Shown here piece after piece: positions 1 to 12,584 of a stretch of 64,000 nucleotides of DNA. Numbering within the stretch: position 1 is the stretch's first letter; every line of letters begins with the position of its first letter. A program made the translations under genes and the position numbers. The stretch is from Branchiostoma floridae (Eukaryota; Chordata; Leptocardii; Amphioxiformes; Branchiostomatidae), in contig NC_049981.1 in assembly GCF_000003815.2 (NCBI RefSeq), positions 31,523,811-31,587,810 of the forward strand, given 5' to 3'. Below the pieces are notes generated by a model. The model worked only from the letters and a program-made list of their open reading frames with translations, made no database searches and had not been told where the DNA came from.

Positions 1-500
1 GCCCGATGCCACACAAAGTTTGCCTGCACGTAAAGTTCTACGGCGTGTCTGCGTGCTCCAAAATCCAACGGATTCCCTACCTGCCTACGACGCGAGTTCG
101 TACGGAGGCGGTACTTACGGATCCCAAAAGATTGCCCACGTTTTCGCACGTACGGCGGGTTGTGCCCTTAGCTTTACGAAACCCCACAAGATATGGTTCG
201 CAACTTCCGACAGACAAGCTTGAGACAAAACCTCGAGACTTGCAATGCTACGGCAAACTTAACTGGTATTATGGATAACGTAGAAGTTTATGTACACTAT
301 AATAAAAGGATGATATGTCCCCAGAATATTTCAGAACATATTCGTTATGATCATGTTTAAATTGTTTCCTAAACCATTAATTGTCTTCACCCAATCTGCA
401 GATTTCTTCGGGATAAATTGAAAAAAGCTCCACACGTTCGACTGCGGACACATGACGTGCCTGAAGCATGAATACGTGATTATTTACATCTTTGTTTCAG
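1..500. other. Intron/upstream sequence, no gene seen
   Basis: No exon of recognisable coding content is visible. The segment should be intron of the first PAQR gene, because the exon at 501 begins mid-codon. A short stretch around 229-260 resembles 5820-5860 in an intron of the second PAQR gene, so both contain pieces of the same interspersed repeat. Confidence 0.4.
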
Positions 501-3447
501 CATTTTTCAGATCCACAACGAGACAGGAAACATCTGGACCAGTCTTCTTCCCGCCATCGTCTTTCTCCTGCTGGCGTATTACGACATCACCGTCAGCTTA
601 CCTGGTGCCCATGGCAACGGCACAGATTACGTTGTCATAGTGTTGTTCCATCTTTGTTTCCAGGTAATGTTCATTGGACATTAATGTGTGGGGTTTACGG
701 TCAGTGTCAATCAGGAATAAATGTCAACGCAAAGTTCTCGACAATTCGTAGCACAAGTATGATTGTGTTGATTGCTGGATTGTTAATTTGTATATCTATC
801 TATCTATGAATTATGAAAGGAGAGTGAACTTGGGATAGCCAAGGCTTACCCAAATATTGGACCCGCCTCCAGGGCATGACATCACTGACACGTGACCGCA
901 GCAACGGGTCGTAAGTGCCAGAGGACGGAGTCAGGAAAATTTGCCCCAGTCCCAATTTACTTTTTCACTATGTAACGCTCAGGCTTTTTTCATAATGCCA
1001 TTTACCAACACAACTTTCATGCTAATATCTATCCATCTATTTCTTTGTTTCTACTGGCACTGCAGATTGGAGCCTATGCGTCGACATACTTCCACACATT
1101 CCATGCGCAGGGATGTAGGCAAAAGTATGAAGAGTGCCTGGCTGTTGATCTGTGGGGCTTGGCGGTGTCGTCGGCCAGCGCGGCTCTACAGTATGTCGCC
1201 TACGCGTTCTGTTGTTCTTGGGTAGGTATGTTCAGTGTTAGTGTACCATGAAAGGTAACCATCAGGTCAAAATGAAACGTTCTTAGCAAAAACAATATGA
1301 AGGTAAACATATTGTTTTTTTACCTTGAGGATAACTTGAGGATACATCGTTGTAGAAAGGCTTCAGCCTGTTGACACAGCCTCTTTCATTCCTGGTATCT
1401 CCTGTGCTCCCAAAACTTGTCCAGCCTTGTTTTGAAAATGTTCACACTGTTGGCTGTTACCACTTCCTCGGGCAAAGAGTTCCACAGTCGAACTGTCCTT
1501 ACCGAGAAAAACTGGCGTCCGCAGTAGATCTGGCTAGTGGTACCTTGAAGCAGTGACCTCTTGTTTTGTCAAGGTTTGCTAACTCGAAGAAGTTTACGGG
1601 ATCAATTTTCTCCCCTTGGATCATGATCTTGTAAATTTGTATCATGTCGCCCCTTTCCCTTCTGTACCTGAGTGATGGTAGTTTTAACTTCCTGAGTCTG
1701 GAACTATACGTTTCTTCTTCCTCTTCTTCTCCAAACAAATAAGGTCAACCTGTACCAAATGGCTGTCACCATGGTTACTGGAGATGTGTCAGACACCCTG
1801 TCGTATTCGATTACAAAATGTAGCAACTGACAGCTTGGAGAGAGCCGGATGAGCTGGTCACCATACAGAATGAATTTGTTTGAGTAGAAATAAAGCACTA
1901 GTTCGTTAGACTAGATCATGTGAAGTTAATACATTATATATTTGCTTGCAAATGTTACATTTAGTCTATCATTGTCGTCCCTCAAGTTCTCAACATTTTC
2001 TTTGTCGTTTGTTTCTAATTCGACTCATCTAATTCTTTTACTGACTTTGAATCAATTTTGATTGATGATCACAGCAGTGGCAGGCATTCTACTGTGTTTC
2101 TATCGGCGGACTGATCACGTGGTACTCCGTCATCTGGCTCCATCCGAAGATGGTACCCGGCTGGGTATCGGTTAGGAGGCGTTTCCTGGCCTTCTTCCCG
2201 CTGTACATCGTGCTGTACGGAGTTATGCTCCTCCAGCCGCTGTACCTCAACCGGCACTGGCCAGACAACCTCCCACAGGTCAGCTTTTCAAAGTGTTTTG
2301 GGAAAGAACTAGCAAAAACTGTGGTAAAGAACGATTTATTCTGCGATATAAGGCCACAGCAAGTAGCTTTTATGGAGGACATCAACTTGTAGTTGTAGAA
2401 GTGAAACTGGTTGGATAGTAAAAAGTGGCACCATTGTGGAAGTGATGAGTGTAGTTGCCAACTTGGTAAGTAATACTTGTTTACCACAATAGTGTCATAC
2501 GGATGATTTGTTGGCTGTGCTACCATGTTTTGTCAGTTTAATTCTTGTTACAACGTTTATTTTTAATTTTTATGAACAAAATATTAGCTTTAAAAAATGA
2601 ACGAACTATAAGCTACTGCAGCGAAATAAAGTGGTCAGTTTGGCGACGCCTTAGGGCCTATTATTATAGTATTGCGTACGAGTAGCTTGCAATTGACAAA
2701 TGGCATATGATTAGGGGGGATATGCTGCATTTTCTAGTCTTGCATATTGATGACTGTTATTTCACGCAGACATTTGTATTATTGGCGGTACCAAATTGCG
2801 CCATCCTCCTGGTTGGGATACTTGTCTATGTGATGAAGATTCCGGAACGTTGGTGGCCAGGTAATAATAAGGACATCCTCAGGTGCATTTGCTTGCTTCA
2901 GAATAGACACCAAAAGACAATGGGCAGAACTTCATACAATTTGTGGTACTGCTATATAAATCAAACTAATTTTACATAATGCTTGAATCCTTGATTATGT
3001 AAAGATAGAGCATGTCATCTCAGCATGTGTACATAGAATGGTTTTCGAGAAACCGGCTACCAGGAAAACAGTTTGGATCTTGCTGGCCATTTAATACCAC
3101 AGACGACAGACGACAGATCCGGTGGGAATCTATCCTGATCATAACTCAGAATCATGCTCACAGATAAAAGGCAGGGATAAAGTAGATTTGTGGATGTGAA
3201 ACGAAGACAGTTCCTCGGCTACGGCAACTCTCATGCACAAGTCTTCACGTTTGCCGGATCACCTCTCTCTGCTGTTTCTCTAATTAAATGTCTGTCTTTT
3301 GACAATACTTTTGCTTCTTTCCTAGGTTGTTTCAACTTCTGGGGCCACAGTCACCAATGGTGGCACCTCCTGCTTGTCGCAGCACAGCTGTTCTGGCGGC
3401 GAACAATCATCAACTTTATGCAAATGAAGTTACATACATTGTGTTAA
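501..3447 (+). CDS. PAQR-family seven-pass receptor, 5'-partial (copy A)
   Basis: Progestin and adipoQ receptor (PAQR) family membrane protein of the CREST superfamily. Exons read: 501-663, 1066-1221, 2075-2278, 2770-2860, 3326-3447. They sum to 736 nt, which is one base completing a split codon plus 245 codons including the TAA stop. The first exon or exons lie left of the window. Family marks are HNETGNIWT after the N-terminal segment, S-x3-H then L-A-V-D in the next exon, MKIPERWWPG, and GHSHQWWH near the C-terminus. All introns have GT-AG ends and match copy B exon for exon. Odd point: motif A normally reads E-x2-N-x3-H, and here the His is Ser (IWTS), whereas copy B has IWTH. The S/H/D of motif B and the HSHQ..H of motif C are kept. 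LALD-like and PERWWPGRF-like wording recalls PAQR4, but the subtype is uncertain. Family assignment is secure; ligand is unknown. Confidence 0.88.
1371..1720 (-). mobile_element. 5'-truncated CR1-like LINE fragment
   Basis: Read on the minus strand it encodes the extreme C-terminus of a CR1-type reverse transcriptase: RLRKLKLPSLRYRRERGD then MIQIYKI, DPVNFFEL and a TRGHCFK stretch. It aligns by eye with the C-terminus of the larger LINE at 6097-8850 (RLRRLRLPTLEHRRKRGD). It lies antisense in an intron of the first PAQR gene and is a dead fragment. Confidence 0.8.
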
Positions 3448-3755
3448 CAGCTCAACTTGCGTTAACTAGTTTTCAGTCTACTTGATAGCACACTAAAAGT
3501 GCAAATTAAAAAAAAAAACTTTATTAAGCTTATACACCCCCCCCCCCCCCCACACACACACACAAATACAGCACCGGACAGCCTAATGGTAGTGGTGTTT
3601 GGCTCAAAGCAGTTAGTGTTTTTTTACTTTAAGATAGGATATTAAAACGCCAGTCGACATCGGATACTCCACCAAACAGAATCCTTTGTTGCAAAATGGA
3701 CCATTGTTTTAAGTATCGCCCATTCACAAGTTTTCACAGATAAGCAGGTCCAGGT

Positions 3756-3810
3756 CGCACGTCCTCCCAGTCGTACTTTCGGCCCGAAAGTACGACTGGG
3801 AGGACGTGCG
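3756..3810. repeat. Near-perfect 55-bp palindrome
   Basis: A 27-bp arm beginning CGCACGTCCTCCCAG is followed, after one base, by its exact reverse complement ending GGGAGGACGTGCG. It lies 309 bp after the stop of the first PAQR gene and before a candidate poly(A) signal, so in RNA it would be a very stable 3'UTR hairpin. Confidence 0.9.
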
Positions 3811-4008
3811 GAGTTAGTTTTAGTCGTTGCGTGGCTGGCAAACAACATATGTAGCTATGTGTGCTAATGTTTAACGATTTGGTTTACTCGATCACGACAA
3901 ATCGTGGTGTTTGGTATATGTTTGGAATTGGTCTGACGATCATTTTTGGATATTGATGTTCAATTTGATTTTCGACCTGGCACTCTCGTTACGATTGTAC
4001 CTTTGGCA

Positions 4009-4014
4009 AATAAA
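4009..4014 (+). promoter_or_regulatory. Candidate poly(A) signal of first PAQR gene
   Basis: An AATAAA lies about 560 bp after the stop at 3447 and about 570 bp before the first start codon of the next PAQR gene. The position is plausible, but no transcript evidence is available. Confidence 0.35.
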
Positions 4015-4578
4015 AGTCTTCCTGTGGTGTCCACGCACTCGCGCCCATCCTAACACTTGTGTTGGTGTTTCATTGTGTGTGTGAATAGTATAAACGCATC
4101 GAGAGGGAGTGCTGTGTAGGGGTGATGCAGAAAATGTTTTTAGGCTAATAAGGTTTCGTAGTCGTGGGAAGCAGGATAGGGGAAGGAAAGGTTGCTAAGA
4201 CAACCGGGTCACGTGGGATAGGCAGCGAGGTACGTTATTGCGTAATCCATCGAAGAGAGCCTCACTGGTTTCACCCAGAAAGATAAGATTATTTACCTAG
4301 TTACTATCAACTGGGCCTGTTCTTTATATGTTTTCTTCTCTTCATCGGAGTCTGAAAAGGTTCTTGTTGAGCAATCCAGGTCCGGATTAGTGAAAATAAA
4401 AGACCCTACACTAGCCTACAGTAAGTTAGGAGGTCGCTATGGGAGTTATGGAGAGTTGTACTTCCTGAGAAGCTACCGGATTCCTTCGGGTTGTGCAAGT
4501 AAATCATTAGTTGAAGAGTAATCAGTCGATGTGTTATCTGCTATCTGGGTAAAAACTGTGCTGTGATCAGGGACACTC

Positions 4579-7500
4579 ATGCAGCGTCGGCGTAAAGAAC
4601 ACGTGATGGGGGACAAAATGTCACAGAACGACAGAGGTGAGTTGTAACCTACCTATACTTGTATCTTTCACAGTACTGATAGCATTGTCATACCGACAAG
4701 ATCTATCTGTGGTGTAAGTTTGCTTGTCACAACAGACTGTGTCTACAGACAGGAGGGGTCGCCCCCTCAAGTGGGGTACCCAGAAGCTAACATCAGTAGT
4801 ACACCGTGATTTGGTGCTCAGCAATCGCGCTTCTGGACCTAAAGGTTTGGGCTCGATCGTGTGACAGTGTGTTTGGGGGGCTTAATAGAGGTAAAAAGTG
4901 ACTTTTCACACTCAAAAGTGACGAAAGCCATTTCTGGACGGCACATTTATGATCGGAATCATCCTTGTTTTTGTCATCCTCTCTTTCTCGTATCGGCATT
5001 GAGCGGAAAAAGGTGTAATGATCAAAGCATTACGGCCATATCTAGCTTGTTGGTGGTTTTAGGTGTACATTCTATTGTTAGTGCAGCTGATTATGTAGAT
5101 CATATCGGTGATGATCTTTGACCATATTGTCTGCAAAATGATTATATGAAAATAGAAGAAAGAATCGTGGTGTTCTAAGCAAAGCAATGAAAAGGAAGAA
5201 GTCCAGAAAGTGATTAGCGTAATTTAAGGTTTGAAAGCCTTTGTAGCTTTGCATTATCTTATTTTTGAGCAAAAACCTTGAAACGCCTGGGTGGTTTTCT
5301 CGTTACTATTGCTGCTAAAGCGTGACTTTGTTGTGTGCCTATGTGTGGATGTTACAGGTGGAAGGCTCCAGCTCTACACGTACGGACAGCTGCCCAGGTG
5401 GTATCAGCAGATGGAGTCTCCCTACATCACAGCCGGGTACCGCAACAACCTGTCCTACCGGCAGTGTTTGAGGAGGTAATGCTGAATTTATCAGCGGATC
5501 ATGTTGTTTCCAGACGAAAGTTGCTTTAAGTGCATCCTGAATGGCATCGAAGGATACGGAAACTTTCTGCATTCTAAAATGCTTAGTAATACACGAAACA
5601 AGCTGCTAGGGGACAAATGCATACGCCACTTTTTCCTGACATTCCTCTCTATCGTCCCAAAACTACCCATGTCAAATAACACAATCCATTCAGACCTTTT
5701 AAGTTGTGGTGACCATAAATATCCGGTAACACGAACAGACACAGAAACACATGCACACAGACACAAAAACATACCTCCACTTTTCATGGAGGTAAAAGGG
5801 CTGGAAACGTTACAGGCAAACCTCGAGACTTGCAATGTGGCGGCAAACTGTGCTGGTATCCTAGCTAGAAGACGTGGCACTTGTGCACTACCCAACAAGG
5901 CTTTCCCGACCCTACTTCTGTCGTTATTCGTTTGGTTATACACCAATAACTTGTAAGTCATGTTAGTCTTGTTTCTAAAACATAACATAACATAACATAA
6001 CAATATCATCAGATATGAGGCATTTTGCCTATAAGATCCGCTTCTAAAAACATCTAAAGTTCTAAAAGAGAGTTCATGAGAGTCTGTAAAGAGAGTCTAT
6101 GTTGTGTTGGCCGTGTACCCCATCCCCCTCCAGTGACTGTCCAGTTTTGATTTGAAAGCGTTCACAGATTCTGCAGCAACAACATCTGCGGGCAGACTAT
6201 TCCAGGTGTTTATCGCCCTGACGCTGAAGAAGTCCGATCTGACCGTCTTCTTGGCGAGGGGTTTGGCGATCTTGTATGGGTGTCCTCTAGTACGTACGTC
6301 AACGTTGAAGTCGAACAAGCGACTTGGGTCAATGCGATCAAACCCCTTGACCACCTTAAACATCTGGATCATGTCGCCTCTCTTACGGCGGTGTTCGAGG
6401 GTGGGGAGCCTGAGGCGACGCAGTCTGTCCTCGTAGGTAAGATCGCCGAAACCAGGTACAAGTCGCGTCGCCTTATGCTGTACTCTATTGAGCAATTGCT
6501 GGTCACCTATGTAGTGTGGACCCCAGATGATGTTTCCATACTCTAGTATAGGGCGAACCAAGGTCTTGTACAATATGGGTACAGTTTTCTCGTCGAGCCG
6601 TTGAAAACTCTTCCCGATGAGTCCCAGGGTTCGGAATGCCTTGCCAGCTGTGGCGGAACAATGCGTGTGAAATTTTAGTTTGTTGTCAACAATTACTCCC
6701 AGGTCCCGCTCCTCGATGGTTTCTTCCAAGGTGCAACCCTGCATCTCGTAATGTTGGCGAGGGTTACCATACCCTATGTGCATGCGCTTACACTTCTCGA
6801 TGTTAAAGCTCAGCTGCCAGTCCCTAGACCAATCTGACAAGTTGTTGATGTCTGCTTGCAGGGTGGCAATCTCATCTGGGGAGTTCACTCGACGGAACAC
6901 CTTAGCATCGTCCGCAAAGAGGTGGCAGGTGCTAGTGATGATGCCAGGCATGTCATTAATAAAAACAACAAAGAGGGTAGGTCCAAGCACAGATCCTTGG
7001 GGAATTCCACTTGTTACCATGGCCCAGTCTGACATCTCGCCATCGACGCAAACACGCTGCCTCCTGTCCGTTAAGAAGGCCTGGATCCAGACATGCAACT
7101 TGCCTCTGATACCGTACTGGCTTAGTTTGTGCATCAGACGTGCGTGGGACACCTTATCGAAAGCCTTTCGAAAGTCGAGGTATATGGCATCCATGGGTTC
7201 ACCGGCCTCTACTGCTTGAGTCCACAGGTCCATAGTGGTTATCAACTGTGTTGTGCACGACCTGCCGGGCACAAAGCCATGCTGCTGGTCACAGAACAGA
7301 TCGTTCAGCATCATGTGGTCTGTGAGCGCGTCCCTAATAACTGACTCGAACAGCTTCACAATGACTGACGTAAGACTGATAGGGCGGTAGTTCCCAGGTT
7401 CATTCTTCGGTCCCTTCTTGTGTATGGCAGTTATGTGGGCAAGTCTCCATTCCTCTGCCAGGCGGCCTTCATCCAGCGACTTTCGGAAGAGAATGGCTAG

Positions 7501-10500
7501 CGGTTTGGCTACGGCTTCCGCGACCTCTGCTAGTATCTTAGGATGCAAACCGTCCGGACCCGGGGACTTCTCCTTCTTAAGCTTTTTCAGTTTTTTCAGG
7601 ATTACTTCACGAGTAATTGTGATGTCCTCCAGGTTGGGTCCGTAGTACTTGGCTTCCATCCTGGGCATGTGGTCGGTTTCTTCTTTCGTGAACACACTGC
7701 AGAAGAACTGGTTCAATGTGTCTGCCTTCTCTTTGCTGCTAGTCGTCGTGGTACCGTCCACCATCTTCAGGTCTCCGATTGCAGATTTAGTCTTCAGACG
7801 AGAGTTAACGTATTTCCAAAAAGACTTAGGGTTCCGTTTTACATCTCGAACAAGGTTAGACTCAAACTCATATCGAAGCCTCCTGGTGAGCTTTCTGAGG
7901 TCATTCCGCAGAGCAGCGTATCGGGCGTAGTCCACCTCGTCTCCAGATGCAGCGTAACGGTCCCAACTACTCCGCTTTTTCTTGCTAAGACTCTTAACTG
8001 CTGGGGTGGAGTACAAGTTCTTCTTGGATGATTTTTTGCTCGTCAGAGGGATATGTGAATTAATACTGGTTTGTAGAATGTCAATAAAATCGCTGTACGC
8101 CTCGTCGAAAGACTTGTCCATGAGCCTGGTGTCCCAGTCAATACCGGATAAGTCTGCAGCCATATTGACGTAGTCGCCGCGGTATAGGTTGAGCCTTGGC
8201 GTTGGATTGTCCTTTCTGTCAGAATATAGTCTGGTTTCAAACTGCAGCCTTATATGGTCACTGTGTCCAATATCAGGTAGGTACTCAATGTTTTCCACCA
8301 TTCCATCTTCATTTGTCAGAACTAGATCGAGAATGTTCGGTAACTCACCGGGTCTGTATCTAGTGGGCTTGAAGACGTGTTGGTACAGGAGGTTTTCGTG
8401 CACACAACGAAGAAATTGGTGGGATGGGTGAGCGTCATTTGCACTTGAGATTGCTTGTTTCCAATCGATTTCAGGATAGTTAAAATCACCAGCGATTACA
8501 AGGTGCGTAGGACTAGTCCCCATGACTACTTGTAGAAGTTGTGCCAAGTGTTCAGTTGACGACTTTGGGTCAGAAGACGGGCTTCTGTAGATGCCTCCTA
8601 TTAGCAATTTATCGTGTCCTCTCAGACGTACTTGCACCCACAGATGCTCCTGAAACTCAATGTCATTGTAGGAGACTTCGGTCGCATCAATGTAGTCTGC
8701 CGTATAGATCACAATCCCTCGCTTCCCCAGTGTTCCAAGATTTTCCTGGTCAGGGTCAAAGTTCATGTGCGCTATAAACCCGGGGATGGTGATTCTAGCT
8801 GCTCCAATAGGTAATCTCTGACAAAGAATTTTTACTTCAATTTTTTTCATACGAGATGTACAGCCTGCTCAGGGATGAATGACCCACACTTTTGGCCTCA
8901 GGTACGTGACCTGAAGAACACGTGACTTCAAAGGTGCCTTAAAGTATCAATATGTAATAATTCATATTTTTCAGCGTTTTTCAGATCCACAACGAGACAG
9001 GAAACATCTGGACCCATCTTCTTGCCGCCATTTTCTTTCTCCTGCTGGCGTGGTATGACGTCACTGTCAGCGTCCCTGGTCTCCATGGCAACCGTATATA
9101 TTACGTTGCCATAGTAACATTGCATCTTTGTTTCCAGGTAAGAAAAATGTTTTAAGCCTTTGCCAATTTTGCTAAAAGTAGATTGAAAATGACCAAAAAG
9201 GGTATGGGACTATCTTTATGAGCCGCAAGGAAAGATGAAAAAAGCTTATCAATTTGTATACTGGAAAAATGATTGCTGTTGTGGACTATGGGGTATCCCA
9301 AGATAGATTATCAACTCAGGTTTGGGGTTGTAACATGCCAGTGTGTGAAATGTAGCACGAGTTGACTGAACGTACTCTCTGTATTTGGAGTTATGGGTGG
9401 ATAGGTGAGTGAGTGAGTGAGTGAGTGATGGATGTGAATATTTTAGTTACTCTGTTATGCTTCAGTTTCTGTGTTCTTGTTTCTCCACAGGTCGTCTTTT
9501 GGCTGTCGGTCTACTACCACACCTTCCTTGCCCAGGGATGTCAGCACAAATATCACCAGTGCCTGGCTCTGGACATATGGGGCATCGGAATGGCCTCCAG
9601 TGGTGTTGCTGTTGTATATCTTGCCTACGTGTACTGTTGTTCCAGCGTAAGTATTTGCACTCGTTAATAGGGCCTTCACACTGAAACCGAATTAGCAGGA
9701 ATCAAGCAGAACCAGCCGGAATGAAGTATTTGCAAAATTCGTGCCACATTCGGGGCCATTCCGAGTCGGAATTCCAAATGGACCTTATATCCCCTTCACA
9801 CGAGAAGTAACGAGCCAAAATGCCGTCAGAATGAAAAGTCTTTTCTATTCCTAGGAATTCGTAGTGTATTCTAGAAATTCTCACTGCATTCCAGATGATA
9901 TTCTTTTGGCCACATTCGGGCAGGATTCAAAGTGGCTTGTCGTTTCGGTTCTCCATCGAATGAGATAAGAATGTTTCGAATAATGTTGGTATGCCGCAGA
10001 ATGCGTTCAGACTGCAGTTAGAATCCACTTAGAATCCACTTTGAATGCATCTCGACAGGATCTCGAATGCATTTCGAGCCAACCAAAAGAACGGGCACAA
10101 TTAGCTGGAACGCAGTAAGAATGTCTGGAACACACTACGAATTGCCAGGAATAGAAAAGAATTTTCATTCCGACGGCATTCCGACTGATTCTTGCCCAAA
10201 TATGCAAATCATTATCATGATTGTTTTGTACGTCTACACTTATTGGGTTCCATCGAAGTTGATGTTAATTTGTATCAAGTCAAGTCGAGGTTTATTGGCA
10301 ACGATTGCATCAGGTACAATGTATGACAAATAACACATAGATCTATAACTAACAACTACAAAATATCCACACTATGTGCTACGCAAGCGCCATTATTGTT
10401 TCACGGAGGATTGTGTCGTACGTGCTCTAGTTGACTTTGGAACCATTCTATTCGATGGCCACAGTGGTGGCAGATGTTCTACTACAGCTTGCTCGGCGGG

Positions 10501-12133
10501 GTGATCACGTGGTACTCCGTCATCTGGCTCCATCCGAAGATGGTACCCGGCTGGGTATCGGTTAGGAGGAGATTCTTGGCCCTCTCCCCTCTGCACACCG
10601 TGTTTTACGCAATCATCCTCCTCCAGCCGCTGCACCTCAACCGGTACTGGCCAGACAGCCTCCCACAGGTCAGTGTCTTAAAGTGGTTTTGGGAAGAGAT
10701 TCCAACATCTAACTCAGATAAAACATTTCTCACGTGATATAGGCATTTCTATCCAATATGATCCAGCTGCGCCACCTAGCTTTAATACGAGGTTCTACAG
10801 CCGGTGGTGTTTCTCTTTTAGAATAATCAATATAAATCATGGTAAAAGCTGGCAGGCACACATGATGACGTTTGTCCAAACTATGTAAGGTATTTTTATC
10901 ATTCTAGCATTTTGTATTGTTGCAATCCAATCAAAGAAATTAAGGTAATGACTTCAACCCCCTCTGTTCAAATACAATTCAATCTCTACAACTGGATTTA
11001 AAAAATACAAGTTCTACTTCCGGACGTTTCGAGCGACATCCATCACTCTTCTTCAGCATCATTAGATTGTTAAGTTCCTGAATTGTTCTTCCAGTTCAAA
11101 GGACAGTAACTTGTCCCGTGGTCTTGTCTAACCCTAATTTCCTCGCAAGCATGATTTACATATTAATGGAATTGGTATACGATCCTTAGGAGTTAGTGGC
11201 TTTTCCAGTTAGATGGATCTGTTTTGCGTTGTTCTGCCAGTTCATTCTACTGANNNNNNNNNNNNNNNNNNNNNNNNNNNNNNNNNNNNNNNNNNNNNNN
11301 NNNNNNNNNNNNNNNNNNNNNNNNNNNNNNNNNNNNNNNNNNNNNNNNNNNNNTTTCTTTTTCGCAGACAGTGTTATCAGTGGCGGCCCAACCTGTCGCC
11401 ATCCTACAGGCTGGAATACTTGTATTTTTTGTGATGAAGATTCCGGAACGATGGTGGCCAGGTGAGGAGTTCCTCAAGTTAACTCTGGCTATATTAAATA
11501 CCCCTACGGTCCATGGACGTTTCGATTATACGACAATGCGAGTACGATTACCTGTAGTGAGTAACTCTTAACAAATGAAATGGAATCAATTCGATTCAAT
11601 TCGACACTCTTTGTGTATCTGTGGCTTGTCTATAACCGGCAGAATGGCAGGTAAATGTCCATAAGACGTCACACATACACTTTTCTTTGATACGTTAGTT
11701 CGCCATTATCCGCGGGATAACCTATATCCGTTCTTTTCATAAATATGATATTTAGGGGTATATAAGATTGTTTCATATTGCAATATTTTGAAAACTTGAT
11801 TTGACATCCATAAATCCCGTTTTTTGATAAATATAACGGATATACGTTACCCCGAGGATAAAGGTGAACTAGCATTACCAAAAGGATTATCCACGATCCC
11901 TTGTTCAAGATGCTGTGCCTATTGTTTTACCCATAGTTTTTCAAATGTCGTGATTCATTGGCTGAGTGATTACATGTGTGCCTTCTGACCAGACTGTTAA
12001 TTTTTCCCCAGGTCGGTTCAACATCTGGGGCCACAGTCACCAGTGGTGGCACCTCCTGCTTATAGTAAAATTTCTATTCTGGCGGCGGACAATCCTCACC
12101 TTCATGCAGCTGAAGTTACATACCCTGTGTTAA
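4579..12133 (+). CDS. PAQR-family seven-pass receptor (copy B), complete
   Basis: Second PAQR gene, tandem to copy A. Exons: 4579-4636 (ATG at 4579, 4606 or 4618 in one frame; 4579 follows an in-frame TGA at 4564), 5358-5475, 8975-9137, 9491-9646, 10465-10668, 11368-11461, 12012-12133. From ATG 4618 the exons give 291 residues, and 304 from 4579. The order is: N-terminal segment with YGQLPRWYQQ, SPYITAGYR and QCLRS; HNETGNIWTHLL (motif A His present); SVYYHTF to LALDIWGIG (motif B); MKIPERWWPGRFNIWGHSHQWWH (motif C), each in its expected place. Conserved S/H/D/H/H residues support the metal-centre fold of the family. The intron between exons 2 and 3 hosts an antisense LINE. An assembly gap sits just before exon 6, but the acceptor and exon are intact. 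Subtype (PAQR4-like by feel) is not firm. Confidence 0.9.
5981..8850 (-). mobile_element. CR1/Jockey-superfamily LINE, 917-codon EN-RT frame
   Basis: A long uninterrupted minus-strand frame (8850 to 6097) encodes a partial APE-type endonuclease followed by reverse transcriptase. EN marks are IYRSPSS, IAGDFNYPEIDW, PNILDLVLTN and GHSDH. RT marks are NYRPISLTS, QHGFVPGRSC, AIYLDFRKAFDKVSH (motif A), GIPQGSVLGP and HLFADDAKVF (motif C). A C-terminal domain ends near FKSKLDSHWRG. The EN start, with its first catalytic residues, is missing, and an in-frame stop lies 21 bases upstream of the ATG, so the copy is 5' truncated. The element ends in a microsatellite tail, TTATG x4 on its own strand (5981-6000), as CR1/L2-type LINEs do in place of poly(A). 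It sits antisense in intron 2 of the second PAQR gene. No internal stops suggests a fairly recent insertion. Confidence 0.92.
9671..10205. mobile_element. Fold-back (long inverted repeat) element
   Basis: The segment 9819-9893 (starting AATGCCGTCAGAATGAAAAG) is the imperfect reverse complement of 10105-10180. Outer sequence on both sides is also rich in GGAAT/ATTCC words. No coding capacity is evident. It lies in an intron of the second PAQR gene. This is a MITE or fold-back transposon of unassigned family; the outer limits are approximate. Confidence 0.65.
10966..11250. mobile_element. Truncated copy of a dispersed fold-back element
   Basis: It shares CAATCTCTACAACTGGAT, CTTCCGGACGTTTCGAG, and a CATGATTTACATATTA...CATACGATCCTTA-like stretch with the element at 41777-42139. 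The copy runs into the assembly gap, so the right end is unseen. Confidence 0.6.
11254..11353. other. Assembly gap (100 N)
   Basis: One hundred Ns, a conventional unknown-size gap. It lies immediately before the acceptor of exon 6 of the second PAQR gene. The exon itself starts intact at 11368. Confidence 1.
11694..11873. mobile_element. MITE with inverted termini (TATCCGCGGGGTAACCTATAT type)
   Basis: The left end (GTTAGTTCGCCATTATCCGC) is the imperfect reverse complement of the right end (TTACCCCGAGGATAAAGGTG then AACTAGC). A second partial copy is at 41275-41420 in the caspase flank. There is no ORF. Confidence 0.7.
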
Positions 12134-12584
12134 AATAGTCTAACGTGTGTTAACAAGTAGAATGCTTCAATTTGTTCCAACACAAGCTTTATACACGGAC
12201 CAAATTTTCAACGACCAAAGTCGCCTTCTCCAGGATCAATACTGATGCTATACACTTTTCTCACGCGGCGGCCATGGAAGGTGTATAGCCCACCGTCTCT
12301 GTGTGTTAGCAAAGTTTTCAGTTCGATCTACATACTTAATCTATCCCAAATGTACTCCATCCCAAGAGCGCTTTTGGGATAGTTAAGCACATCCGGAATG
12401 CAAACCTATCCCAGATGTGTTCCTATCCCAGAATCGCTTCTAGGATTCAAGAACATCTGGGATATAACAATACTCCTTAGAGTAAATCCGTAGCAGCAAT
12501 ACTTGATCTCTCTTGCGAACGTCCAATTTAATTATGTTTTCGTCGATGAAGTTTAGACATCCAGGTAATAAGATATGCCAAATA

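Noticed and set aside
6152-8814. Plus-strand ORFs across the LINE
   Set aside because: Antisense shadows of the intact EN-RT frame.
9671-10205. Coding exon of the PAQR gene
   Set aside because: Sequence is palindromic and PAQR exons join in phase without it.
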